Assembly (NCBI RefSeq): GCF_000687475.1
Contig: NC_057318.1
Location: forward strand, 3,224,001 to 3,288,000
Origin: Ustilaginoidea virens
Lineage: Eukaryota > Ascomycota > Sordariomycetes > Hypocreales > Clavicipitaceae
Reading direction: 5' to 3'
Length of the DNA stretch: 64,000 nucleotides
The notes beneath the pieces are model-generated. The model was not told where the DNA came from, ran no database searches, and was given only the letters and a program-made list of their open reading frames with translations. The position numbers and the translations under genes were made by a program. This document shows, piece by piece, positions 1 to 11,330 of the stretch; position 1 is the first letter of the stretch; the number at the start of each line of letters is the position of its first letter.

Positions 1-2249
1 AGGGGTATATTAATCCCGATAATACCGAAGAGGGCTTATATAATAATAAGTATAATAGTTATAATATAAAAAAAGGGGGAGGGTGGTATTAGCCTAAAAG
101 AGGGGTAGATAAGCTAAATATTTTTTTTTTAATATTTTAAAAGTTTTTTTTTTTATAAATAAGCATTTAGTATCGTTTATAAGTCGAATTAACCTTATTT
201 TGATAGCCCGGCAGGCCTATTATATATATAAATATTATCCTATTTGATTTTGAATGCCTTTTATACTACTAAATCTTTAAAGTTTTCTAAAGGTTCTTAT
301 ATAGGTAAATCGTATTCTATTTATTTAATTAGTATATTACGGTTCCTATCCTAACCCTAAGTATTTTTTACTGCTAATATCGCCTTAACCTTATATTCCT
401 TATATAGCTAATTAGAATCTTAAGGGAGAATAAATAAGGGCCTAAGCTTAGTATTAATTACGATCTATATAAAAAGTAGATCGAAAGCAGCCTATTTAAT
501 AAAATCGATATAAAAAACTAAATAAATACCCTTAGGGATATTAAGCTAAATAGTAAATAGGGATAAGACGGTAATAATAGTATATTTAGTAGAGACCTAA
601 TTAAGCTTTTTATAAAGGCGATTTATCCTAATATTCCTTAGGCTAAGCTATATATAGTCCCCAATCTAGAAACGCTCTACTAGGCGGTATAAATAGTTTA
701 TTACGTCTTATTATTATTATTATGCGAAAGCGATAGCGGTTTAGGCTAATTCCCCTCCCTCTTAAAGGTTAGCTAAAAAGAGTATTACCCGCCCTTTTAG
801 TATTTTTATACTTAATATTATCTTTAAGGCCGGCATAATAGTTAGTATATTAAACCTATTAAGAAGCCGGTTTAGGCTAAACTCTATTACTAATAATATC
901 TAGTTATTTAGAGCGAGTTAATATATAGCGAGGTATTTAGGCTAATTGTACTAATTAAAAGAGATTATAATATAGAGGATAGCCTAAACCTTTTAGTTTA
1001 TTCGTTCTATACTACTATTAGTTTAAAGGTAGTATATAGTCGAAAGGAGTTATTTAATCCCGATTATTTTATAAAATATTATTTAGAATTATCCTACTTA
1101 ATCTAAGCCTCTATTACTAATAATCTTATTAGGGAATCTATAGAAGTGCTATTAGTATTATTAGAATCGCTCTATATACTCTTTAGCTATTATAAAGTAT
1201 ATCGCCTCTAGCTAGATATATTTTAATAAGTGGTTAGTAATTACTATAAAAAAGTATAGGTTAAAAGAGTTATAGGCGGGGAGGTCTATTATAAAGTCTA
1301 GTAATATTTATAATTAAAAATAGTCTAAAATTGGTAAGGGCTATAGTAGACCTTATTATAGCTAGCGGCTCTTATACGCCCTATAGTATCAATAGTTCTA
1401 AATAAACCTTATTACTTTAAATAATATATTATCAAAATAATAATCCTATCGTAGCAATTAAAAGGTAATATTCTTCCCTAAGTAACCTACTATAGACGAG
1501 TTATAATATTATTAGATTACTATTATAGTTAGAGGCTCGAACAATAGGAGCTATACCTACCCCTAGTAGAGTAGTATACCGTATATATTTAGGGTATAAT
1601 CTGCAATTTATTTCTATATTGCTGCCGCTATAGGGAATTATTGCTTTCTTTTTGCTATAGCTATCTATTGTGCCTAATATATACTATCTTTAGATATCGT
1701 TTAGTCCTAAAGAGCCGAAAGGTAAATATTAGCAAAGATATATAGGCTATAAGATAGGATAATCTTTAAATCTAATATTAAGGTCCTAATGCCTTTTATT
1801 TTATCTATATCGAATGCTAAAATAGATAGTAGTTTTAGGATTTAGCCGATTTATAGTTCCGCCCTATTTACCTTTTATTCCTATCAAAAAAGTATATTAA
1901 GGCATTAGGCTTATAACCTTAGCCTATACTAAAGATAGAAATTAAAAAGCGCTAAAGTTTTAGCCTATTAGGCTTATCGCTTAGATATTTTGCGTAATTA
2001 AGTAAAATACTTTAGGTTTTTATAGTTAATGAGGATAATAAAGGGGAAGGCTATTAAATAGAGTTCTATTAACTATACCTTAAGGCAAGAGATAATAGTA
2101 AAGAGTTCCTTATTGTATATAGTATAATTCTATTCTTTATTTAATAAATAAGCGGAATAGTATATAACTAAATAGAATATACTATTCTCTCCGACTTATA
2201 ATAAATAGCTACTAAAGGCTATATTAGAATTATCTACCTTAAGGACTAT
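1..2249 (-). pseudogene. G1 pol: RNase H and integrase remnants
   Basis: This AT-rich stretch has no long open frame on either strand. It is assigned to G1 because it follows the RT in order on the minus strand and because its left 1.7 kb matches G2 (27100-29206), including blocks around 240-470 that match 27160-27460. I could not place integrase catalytic residues. The first 120 bases may already be 3' of the integrase. Confidence 0.6.
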
Positions 2250-2835
2250 CTCCTGATTAGGGTCCTATTAGGCGAGAATTAAAGATAATATAAAATATTA
2301 TTTAAGCGCTTAGAATACCGCCTTTTTTTTATCTAACTATTAGAAAAAGACCTTTTTCTTTATTAATTTAACTAAAGGGTCGATACGGCGTAAGAAGTCT
2401 AAAATAAAATCGCAGTAGAAATTAGCGAAACTAAAGAAACTATAAACGCCTTTTAATTTTATAGGTGCTTCTTAATTCTAGATAGCCTTAATCTTTTTAG
2501 GGTCTAAATAAATTTCCTTTTTAGCTATTATAATATATCCTAGGTACTAGACCTCCTTTATTGCGAAGTCGTATTTATTAAGATCTAAATTTAAGCCGGC
2601 CTTTTATAATCATTAAAGGACTTCCTTAATATGCCTTATATAATCTGCCTTTAATCCCCTAATATAAATTAAAATATCGTTAAGGTAGGCAGTTATAAAG
2701 TCTCTTAGTATATTCCCTAAGGCCTTATTAATATATCTTTAAAAGGTTATAAGGGCCCCAATTAGGCTAAATAGCATAATAAGCTATTTAAATAGTCCGA
2801 ATCGTATATAGAATGCAGTTAGGTATTTATCGCCT
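2250..2835 (-). pseudogene. G1 pol: reverse transcriptase palm/thumb and start of RNase H (decayed)
   Basis: Reading the minus strand from 2835 leftwards gives a recognisable gypsy RT: a YIRFGLFK-type motif, a PN/IGAL-like stretch, then the active site YLNDILIY, where the family has YLDD (Asp to Asn, a G-to-A change). Next come KADYIRHIKEVLQ, LNLDLNKYDFA and VQYLGYII, the usual order of RT palm and thumb. The N-terminal RT half is at 17498-17760, on the other side of A1, with a PPPLI-like motif where the family has PLPLI. In-frame TAG/TAA replace Gln and Trp codons. The decayed chain continues leftwards through RNase H and integrase. Confidence 0.85.
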
Positions 2836-2840
2836 TCTAT

Positions 2841-3180
2841 TGTCGGAATCGCTGTCGCAAGGTGCCTAATTGGGCATATTGCGACGGATGTGCCGCGCAC
2901 ACCCGATGCGCACGATGTGGCCACTTTGGCCCCTTTTGCCCCTTTACCCCTGAGCCCGGTAGGGCACGCGGGCAGCCCGGCCCGACTGCGCCGATACACG
3001 TGATCACGGCACACACAAAAAGCCACATCGTGTAATTACCCTCTTTTGCTTCCTTTCTTTCCTCTTAGTTAGTCAGTCATAATTAAAGAAGTAATTATAC
3101 CTTTGACCGGTGACCTCACGGTACTTGATACCACGCGCGCGACCCTACGTATAACTAGGTACCCCGAGTTTATATCAACA
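2841..3180 (+). repeat. A1 5' LTR, 340 bp
   Basis: Begins TGTCGGAATCGCTGTCGC and ends GAGTTTATATCAACA. GC-rich for this region, with an ACGCGCGCGA run near 3132. Short minus-strand open frames inside it recur in other A LTR copies and look incidental. Copies: 17153-17492, 30198-30538, 37143-37483, and a fragment at 58648-58745. Confidence 0.95.
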
Positions 3181-3299
3181 CTGATCAGTGGTGATAACCA
3201 CCACTCATAGGATTATATCCCGCAAAGAACGGTGCATTACAGATTAGTAAGATTACTCTCAAAGAGACGATTTCCGTTGCAAATCGTACTAATTAGGAA

Positions 3300-3521
3300 G
3301 GCAGATAACCTATTCTGTTGAACGGTTACACTGCCAACTAATTAGAAGAACGACGTAGACCTCTTCTACCTCCGTCTATTACGAAGGAAGAAAATATACT
3401 GACTATCACGATCTTTAAAGATACCCTCAGTATATATAGGAGGCGGCTGACCTATTCCGTTAAACGGTCACCTGCTTGCTATAGGAGGCAAATAACCCAT
3501 TCTGTTGAACGGTTATCTTGC
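3300..3521 (+). other. Three related RNA hairpins in the A1 leader
   Basis: Three copies of one stem-loop lie between the 5' LTR and gag: 3300-3335, 3443-3475 and 3488-3521. Each has an inner stem (ATAACC/GGTTA or TGACC/GGTCA), a loop with TATTCYGTTRAA or a near variant, and an outer stem (GGCAG/CTGCC, GCGG/CTGC or GCAA/TTGC). Paired bases change together between copies, which suggests that the RNA fold was selected. The same three occur in A2 near 30657, 30794 and 30839. The role is unknown; packaging or translation control of the element RNA is a guess. Confidence 0.6.
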
Positions 3522-3610
3522 TAACTAACCCCTTCTTTTCTTTCCTTTACCTTTACCGGTAAAGGCCGATCTTACACTCCTTGCAATACACCCCCCCTTC
3601 TCTTAACACT

Positions 3611-3848
3611 ATGGCACGATTACGATCATCAATATTACAACCGGCACTACCTAAAAGGCTATAACGATTTGCCCCCTTACTCGATAACAATTGGGCTACT
3701 GCGATAGAGCCAATTACCCCTAATGCTACCACTATGGCATTATATAACCGCCTAGCCTTCTTGATCTATACCTATAAGAAGGATTGTATTATTGACGACG
3801 ACCTATGGGAACTGTTCCACGAAGATTATAGTGAATGGGATAAATAAC
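3611..3848 (+). pseudogene. A1 gag, N-terminal part (cut by B1)
   Basis: ATG at 3611 opens MARLRSS and a frame of about 79 codons that runs to the B1 insertion point. It resumes after 11330 with a frame reading NRVN. The TSD ATAAC at 3844-3848 repeats at 11326-11330. The uninterrupted sequence is visible in A2 at 31200-31250. No zinc knuckle is seen in this part. Confidence 0.7.
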
Positions 3849-4552
3849 TGTTGAAATCAGCGCCTTTTTAGCTGTATTTTGGTACTGGTCTCGCTACCGT
3901 ACGACGTCTCTACGTTGAGATATCGCGGTGGCTATACCAGGCGCTATAGTGGGGCACAGCGCCCCACAACGCCGATTACAGTGAGCCACAGCGCCGGTCA
4001 CGGCACCGGCACAGCGCCCCACAGCCGGCCACAGCGGCTGGTCACAGCGGGCCACAGGGCCCACAACAGGCGGCGCATTTCTACGGGATTACCAAATGGG
4101 CAAACCAGCACTTTCGGCCTTCTACATACAGTCACCCGCTACACCGGTCATTTACGGCAGACCGATATAGGGCTTCCGGCCCGTACGGCAGGCTGTTATA
4201 GGGCATCCGGCACACCGCTATAAGCCACTGGGCTTGGTTGGGTAGGCATTGGGTAGGATATTGGGCACGGTTGGGCAGACCGACTTTTCGTCGGGTTTTT
4301 CGCTATTTTTGCGGTTTTTCATTATTTTCAACCACTTTTTCAAGATGGTAGAAATATGCCCAAAATTCCCTCTTTCTAGCTAGAATAGTTACCAATAATT
4401 AGAATCAGATTTCCCTGACATCTTTGCTCTAGTCAACCTCTTGTGCGCTTTAAATCTTTAACCAGCTCTTTGTTTTATTCTGCAACGCCTTATACGCCAC
4501 TGTCGGTATCCAGTATATTTCCAACAGTGTTCTGAATCACCATTTTGCAATA
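3849..4552 (+). repeat. B1 5' LTR, 704 bp
   Basis: Begins TGTTGAAATCAGCGCC and ends TTGCAATA (CA decayed to TA). The 3930-4075 part is GC-rich with imperfect repeats of CCACAGCGGCCGGTCACAG type. An open frame of 114 codons (3879-4223) lies wholly inside and recurs in the 3' LTR. I regard it as incidental because it resembles nothing I know and is broken in the solo copy. Confidence 0.95.
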
Positions 4553-4566
4553 GGTTATGAGCCCGG
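4553..4566 (+). other. B1 primer-binding site (half-tRNA type)
   Basis: GGTTATGAGCCCGG directly follows the LTR. Its complement, with GGGCTCATAACC, is the anticodon arm (CAU) of initiator tRNA-Met, not the tRNA 3' end. Ty5 and Drosophila copia are primed by such internal tRNA-Met pieces. The same site is found in all C elements here. Confidence 0.75.
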
Positions 4567-4831
4567 TATCTCAAGGCTTCTAGCTTAAGACTTTTTTACG
4601 CTAACTTAGGATTTTTACGCATTTGGCAGCTAACCTTCCAGAAATCTACTAATAAGGGACTGATCATCCCAGATTTAGGAACCCAGCTACCACACCAAGC
4701 TGCAACACATCCTTGCAATAGGATTTTCTAAGGTTATTCCTTAATGCAGCTTTCTTCTAGTTTTATCTAGATTTTCAGTCTTGATTTTCTTCGCATTTTT
4801 AAGACTTTCCGGCACCATTTCTCTTCCTATA

Positions 4832-6150
4832 ATGGCCAGTTAGAACGTTCCTACCGCCGATAACCCAAGCTATACGGCAGAGGTAGAAGAATCTAATAAT
4901 AACCAGGAAATTGCCTAGCTTAGGGAAGACCAATAGGAAATGAGAAAAGAATTTAACTATAAATTTAATCGAATTAATTCTAAAATCGATTTTTTGGCTG
5001 ATAAGGTGGGCACCTTAGTAGACAGACTAATCAAGCCTGCTACTAGCCTATCATCCTAGGATATGATGGATGTGGATACCTTCCAAACCCCTGTGGGTAA
5101 AGGAAATAATCCACTATTACTACCTAAAGCCCAGCAACCCCTGCCGGTTCTATCCAGCATTAGCAGCCAAGTTAGCGCTATAGCTATTAAGGAACTAGCT
5201 AAAATAGCCAATGGATTCCAGGAATCCTAAAAGCTAAGGGGGGCATCTAACTTCGACCAATGGAAATAGGCCCTTATGATTCAACTTAGGGCACTTAATA
5301 TCGCTAAATTTATCGAAGATCCTTTTATTGCTAGCAAATTTAACGACTCAGAGCAAGCACTTTTACTATTACTTATTAAGAATAGTTATATAGAAGGACT
5401 AGCTACCGCTATTAACTAGTGCACTGACCCAGAATCAGCCTTTACATTACTCACTAAATAGTATTCTCACTCATTAGACGTACAGCAGACCCACCTATAC
5501 CCTGCCTTCCATCAACTAAATTTTATAGGCTACAAAGGTACCTTAGAATCTTTTAATGCCTCTTTTAATAGCTACCTATCCAGGCTGCAAATTTTAGGAT
5601 CCTACATACAACCTTTCGACTAAATCAGCCAGTATTTACATGCTATAGAAGGGGTCTTTTTTTAGTGGGCAGAACGGCACCGCACAATGATGAGAATCGC
5701 CTATACTCAGGGAAATATATTAAATATTAACCTGTAATTTTATATGGTTGATTTACTGGAAGAATAACGCATTAAAGGGTCATCAGTAGCAAGGGCTACC
5801 ACCCACCTCGCAAAGGTCAAGGGTGCCGCTACTAATAGCAATAGTAGCAAGCCAGCTAGTAATAATACTAGCAAGGGTGGTAAAAACACTACCACCAATG
5901 CTAACAAAAAGAAACAGGGGTCTTCTACCCAATAAGGGTCTTCTTCTGCTACATAAGGCAAGCCGGAAAATAAGAAGAAGAATAAAGAAAAGAAAGATTT
6001 AGCTAATAAAGCAGATACCCTATAAAAGACCGACGAAAAGACTATTAATTCTTTTATACTAGGGAATTATAATACTCTAAGTCTTACACCTAGTAAGATA
6101 GCCTATTCTTCCTTCTAGGACCGCGAATATATGCAATTTTTAGCTACTAG
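4832..6150 (+). pseudogene. B1 gag
   Basis: ATG at 4832 starts a decayed gag with an early TAG. Recognisable parts are a coiled-coil-like N-terminus (KEFNYKFNRINSKIDFL) and a core (FDQWK, LRALNIAKFIEDPF, SEQALLLLLIKNS, HLYPAFHQLNF, YKGTLESFNASFNSYLSRLQ) that matches C-family gag at 22130-22540. A Lys/Ser/Asn-rich low-complexity tail spans 5800-6000. Role in the live element: particle coat. Many TAG/TAA replace Gln codons. Confidence 0.7.
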
Positions 6151-8160
6151 CTATAGTGCATAATCCGGTAGGAAAACGCTAATAGATTCTTTACTCTACA
6201 ATACTAGTTCTACGGTACATATTATTAACGATAAAAAGCACTTTACCTACTTCTAATACTATACCGGAAATAGACTAGTCATCAGTATAGGTGGTGGCCC
6301 AATTAAGCCCAATAGGTAGGGCATAGCGCGTTTTACCGTGCTATAGGCCACTAACCCACCTCAGTAGGGCACCTTAGAGCTAACCAACGCCCTCTTTATA
6401 CCAGCTTTTGATATTAACATCTTTAGCGGCGTTAAATACTATCTAAATCGTGGTAGTATTTAGGGCTAAAGCCTAGTTAATAGTAACAATAAGTGCATTA
6501 GGCTTCTTAATTTTAAGAAGTATAGCTTTTTTTTATAATAAAAAGGGGTAGATTCGCCGTTTTTACACCATACCAGCTAAAATCACCTGGCTATATATAA
6601 TATCTCGGTCGAAATACCTGCCCTAGCCAACCCAGAAGAATACGAGGAATATCCCCTACTAGAGGATTTACCTACCCCACCAGCTAACTCAGACCTTCTA
6701 CTTCTACTAGCTAATTCGCAAGAAATCCTATTAGCTGACCTACCAATTAGTCCTAGTTTTTCGGTAGTACCAATAGAGGCTACTATTCCCAATACAGCCT
6801 AACTACTATAGAGGGCCCCAGTCGCCCTCAACCCTGCCCCAATACCAGCTGCTGATACAGAATATCAAAAGCTGCTATTATTAGCCGGACTTTAGCATAT
6901 CCGGCTTAGGCACATCGGAATCCAACTTTTAAAGAAAACCTATGCATTAACCATAGGGTTACCTGATCTTAGTAAGGTAAAGGATTCTAATTTTAACTGC
7001 ATCGCCTGTAAAAGGGCAAAATCAGTTCGGCGTTTTACATTAGGGGCTATACCAGACCCGATGCACTATTTAGATATTATAGAGGGTGATATTTTCCAAA
7101 TTAATCCTCTTCTATATAATAAACGCCCTATCTGCCTTATCTTAATTGACCGGAAATCACGCTTCTATTAGGTATATTTACTACCTAATAAGGAGGGACC
7201 CACGGTATTCCCAGTATTATAGGGGTTCTTCCAAAGTCTTCGGAATCGCTATAGCAAATCAGCTGTTGAATTCTACTATGATAGTAGCAAGGAAATCAAT
7301 AATATCATTACAGCCTGGCTAGCTCTCAAGGGCATAGATTTTTTAACCTCTTCCCTTTATATTTATAAGCAAAATAGGTTAGTAGAATGCTCTATACGGG
7401 TTATCGTTGACCGACTTAGAGCTACTATACTTTGGTCTCGGTTACCTTCTTACCTTTAGTCTATAGTAATTCTTAGTATTACTACTTTAGTAAATCTAAT
7501 AGCAGTTATAAACCATTCCTTGTCACCTTTTAAGGAATTAAAGAAAGACTTTCCGGAAATTATGCACTACCACCTACCCGACCTTACTAGCTTTAGGGCT
7601 ATTAGTGCGGCTATAGAGGTGCTAATCCCTCCAGAAAAACGGGTTATCAGCTATAAGCTGGCCCCCCGGACCGAGTTAGGTAGGTTACTAGCTACGCTAG
7701 GTAACGGCACCTACCTCATCTATATCCTATATCGCCGGGTCGTCACCAAGACCTCTTTTATTACTTTTACCTATTAAAATGAAGGTATAGGCCCTATTTT
7801 AAGTGGCCTAGAGGGCAAATTCGACTTCCTACCGTCTTCTATTTTAGAAGGGGTAAATAATAACTAAATTGCCTTAGAAGAGCCTATTTAGAAGTCGCCT
7901 CGCCTAAATATGCCTATTTCAGGCGTAGCCGAGGGCATAGGCCTACCACAGGCTATAGATCCAATACAGCCCATAGGCCCACCACAACTAATAGGCCTAA
8001 TACAGCATACGGATCCACCATAACTAATAGGCCTACCATAACCAGTAGGCCTCCTACTAATTAGCCCGCCGCAGCACTCTGCAATATATCCTAGTAATTC
8101 GCCGTCTTTCGATTCCAAATCGCTTCAGCCTAACTCAGCTTTTCAGCTTAGGTAAGACGG
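6150..8160 (+). pseudogene. B1 protease and integrase
   Basis: The protease site reads LLYNTSSTVHIIN near 6196-6230 where C1 has YDTGSTYHIIN, so Asp and Gly are lost (N-T-S). The integrase zinc region lies near 6895-7010 (IRLRHIGIQLLKKT). The catalytic triad codons are kept: Asp 7088-7090, Asp 7280-7282 and Glu 7385-7387, with 64 and 35 codon spacing. Stops occur throughout. A Pro/Gly-rich linker with repeats of a GLPQ/GLIQ type lies at 7920-8080. Confidence 0.75.
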
Positions 8161-8819
8161 TCCTTTTTTACTAGCTAAAGAAAATACACCTTTTTCCCAT
8201 ACAAAAAGGCTGTAAATACTAAAAAATGCAGAAAGCTCTTATCACTAGGAATCTCAACCACAGAGATTTTCTAAATCTATTATAAAAGTAGGTATAACCC
8301 ACATAAGTGAAAATTCTAACTTGCCCTACACAACAAATTTTCAATAGTCCGAATCTCAAAGCCCTACACACACTGATTTTCTGCGACTTTCCGACATAAT
8401 AGATTCTGCCTTTTCGCCCGGCTTCCTAATAAATACAGCATTTCGCCATAGTAAAACGCTACCTATACTAGAATATCTAAAATTCGAGAGTCTAGATATC
8501 GCCTTAAATAAGAAACTATAGGAGAAAATATTTCGAGTATTAGAAAAGGTGCCTATTCAGCCATACCAGGTTAGGGCTACTAGGGGTAGAATTCGAGGAA
8601 GAATACAGCCATAGATACAAAACATATAAGGTATCCTAGGTTATAAATACTATAGGTCACTTTTAGACCTATAGGCTAACCAACAGTCTAACCAACAGTC
8701 TGACCCACAGACTGACCAATGGGGTGCTTTCCTACCCACCTAGCCGAAAAACGACCAGATTTTCGGATACCTAGGCAGCCCCCTAGAGGCTCCCACACAG
8801 GATTTCCCCCCTTCCTATG

Positions 8820-10545
8820 CTTTTTACCAGTAAATATACAATATTTGCTATATAGTAAAGATTAAGGCTGCAAAATGGGCCCCAGAAGGTATACCTAATA
8901 GCTGGAAGGAAGTCTTATACAGCCCATATAAGGATAGCTAGGTAAAAGCCTTATTTTCGGAATTCGAGCAATTAATCGATTTAAATATCTTCCAATTTAT
9001 TCCTAAGACTAGTATTCTTACTAGTAGGAAAATATTGCGTAACCGGCCTATTTTTCGCGTTAAGAAAGATGCGAATAATAACCCGGTTAAATATAAGGCA
9101 CGATTAGTTGTCAAAGGCTTTATATAGGTATCTGGGCAAGACTTTACGGAGACCTATGCCTCTACTTCGATCCCACTAATATAGAGGATTATCCTTACTC
9201 TTACTACTATAAACAACTGGGAAATAGAGTAGATCGACTTTATTAGTGCCTTTCTAAATAGTAAACTACTGGAGATAATTTATATAGAGATTCTAGCTAG
9301 TTTTCTAGAATTTGCAGAAAGCCTACTCTTACTTAACCCAGCCTTATGGTCTGACCAGCAGTATTATCGACTTCTAGCCTTGCTTACTAAGGTTGGATAT
9401 AACCCCTCTATATTATAAGTCATACTATTGAAGAAAGCCTTATATAGGCTAAAATAAGGCCCTCGCGAATAGCAGTTACGGTTAAAAGACCTTCTAGTAT
9501 AAGAAGGTTTTAAGCCATTACTTTCTAATGCTGCCGTCTTCTATAATAAAGGAATGCATACCTTTATTATAACCTATATGGATGACTGCTTAATTATTAA
9601 TCTAGATCTTAGCTATATTAACCAGCTTAAGACCAAGTTCCATAAGGTTTACGCTATAGAAGACTGAGGATCTGCCTCTTTCTTTCTTAGAGTGCAGATT
9701 ATTAGGGATAGAGAAAAAGGCCTATTATAGCTACACTAATCGCAATTTATTGCGGAAGTCCTTAAGAAATTTAACCTAAAGGATATACGATTGCATCTAA
9801 TCCCACTATAGCCCGGTATACTTACTAAGTCTAAGGCTAGTAATATGCCGCTAGATGCTAATAATCAACACTTATTCCAGCAGCTAGTAGGAATAGCGAT
9901 ATAGTTGATAATGATGTTAAGACCTAACCTTGCCTTTCTAACGCAATACCTATCACGATATATGCAATAGGCTTCCACTACATAGCTTAATACTGCTAAA
10001 GGCGCTTTTCGCTACTTAGCTGGTACGGCAAATACAGCTATTTGTTACCGTTACCGAGCCGCTAAAGCTACCATAGTATTAGCTACATTTTTTAACAGCG
10101 ATTTTACTGGGTGCCGGCTGACTTCGAAGTCTACTAGTGGTTATCTTACTACCTTAAATGGTAGACCTATTAGCTGGAGGTCAAAATGGTCTTCGACTAT
10201 AGTTTTATTAACGCTTAAAGCCGAGTCTGATATAATGCTTAAAGCGATTCGCGAAGTGGAGTGGATATCTAATTTATTTAAAGAAATCTAGGTCGATATT
10301 CAATGCCCGATACCACTATACTGCGATAACTAAGGGTCTATTTCTAACGCAAATAACCTAAATCAGCATGCCCGCACTAAGCATACCTTGCTTAAATTCC
10401 GGTATATACGTGAGAAGGCCTACAGTGGCCTAGTAAAAATATCTTATTTACCCACGACAGATATGCCTACGGATAGACTTACCAAACCACTCCTAAGCCC
10501 GAAATTTCCCATATTTCGGCAATTATTAGGGCTGCAATCCCTATA
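8820..10545 (+). pseudogene. B1 reverse transcriptase and RNase H
   Basis: RT motifs in order: KYKARLVVKGF-type near 9090, the DFISAFLN-type site near 9238, and the active site YMDD at 9575-9586, intact. RNase H follows with NSDFTGCRLTSKSTSGY (Asp) near 10100, KAESD (Glu) near 10218, LYCDNQ-type (Asp, Gln replaced by TAA) near 10320 and a final MPTDRLTKPL near 10465-10495. Frame-breaking stops are common. Bases 8160-8820 between integrase and RT are a decayed linker. Confidence 0.8.
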
Positions 10546-10621
10546 ATTTTTTCTTCCTTTTTACGGGACTTCTTTCTTTTATTCTAACGCTAGGATTAGC
10601 CATATTGCTAATCAGAGGGGG

Positions 10622-11325
10622 TATTGAAATCAGCGCCTTTTTAGCTGTATTTTGGTACTGGTCTCGCTACCGTACGACGTCTCTACGTTGAGATATCGCG
10701 GTGGCTATACCAGGCGCTATAGTGGGGCACAGCGCCCCACAACGCCGATTACAGTGAGCCACAGCGCCGGTCACGGCACCGGCACAGCGCCCCACAGCCG
10801 GCCACAGCGGCCGGTCACAGCGGGCCACAGGGCCCACAATAGGCGGCGCATTTCTACGGGATTACCAAATGGGCAAACCAGCACTTTCGGCCTTCTACAT
10901 ACAGTCACCCGCTATACCGGTTATTTACGGCAGACCGATATAGGGCTTCCGGCCCGTACGGCAGGCTGTTATAGGGCATCCGGCACACCGCTATAAGCCA
11001 CTGGGCTTGGTTGGGTAGGCATTGGGTAGGATATTGGGCACGGTTGGGCAGACCGACTTTTCGTCGGGTTTTTCGCTATTTTTGCGGTTTTTCATTATTT
11101 TCAACCACTTTTTCAAGATGGTAGAAATATGCCCAAAATTCCCTCTTTCTAGCTAGAATAGTTACCAACAATTAGAATCAGATTTCCCTGACATCTTTGC
11201 TCTGGTCAACCTCTTGTGCGCTTTAAATCTTTAACTAGCTCTTTGTTTTATTCTGCAATGCCTTGTACGCCACTGTCGGTATCCAGTACATTTCCAATAG
11301 TGTTCTGAATCACCATTTTGCAACA
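10622..11325 (+). repeat. B1 3' LTR, 704 bp
   Basis: Preceded by the polypurine tract CAGAGGGGG (10613-10621), begins TATTGAAATC and ends TTGCAACA. Same length as the 5' LTR; most differences are single transitions. Carries the same 114-codon open frame (10652-10996). Confidence 0.95.
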
Positions 11326-11330
11326 ATAAC

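Larger units (their letters stand above)
3849..11325 (+). mobile_element. Ty1/copia LTR retrotransposon B1, complete, inserted in A1 gag
   Basis: 7477 bp with 704-bp LTRs (3849-4552, 10622-11325) and TSD ATAAC (3844-3848, 11326-11330). A primer site complementary to the initiator tRNA-Met anticodon arm follows the 5' LTR, and a CAGAGGGGG polypurine tract precedes the 3' LTR. Gag-pol order is copia-like. The two LTRs are nearly identical by eye, yet gag-pol holds many stops. Confidence 0.95.

Noticed and set aside
2784..3026. Minus-strand open frames in the A LTRs (also 17102-17338, 30113-30358)
   Set aside because: They cross LTR ends or flank sequence and follow the LTR repeat; no domain is seen.
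3181..3210. tRNA primer-binding site for family A after the 5' LTR
   Set aside because: The sequence CTGATCAGTGGTGATAACC recalls a tRNA D-arm complement and folds on itself, but I could not match a tRNA 3' end or anticodon arm with confidence.
3879..4223. 114-codon open frame in the B LTR, present also at 10652-10996
   Set aside because: The two copies are the two LTRs of one element, so they do not show selection. The solo LTR copy (18753-19007) is broken, the composition follows a GC-rich repeat and nothing in it is recognisable.
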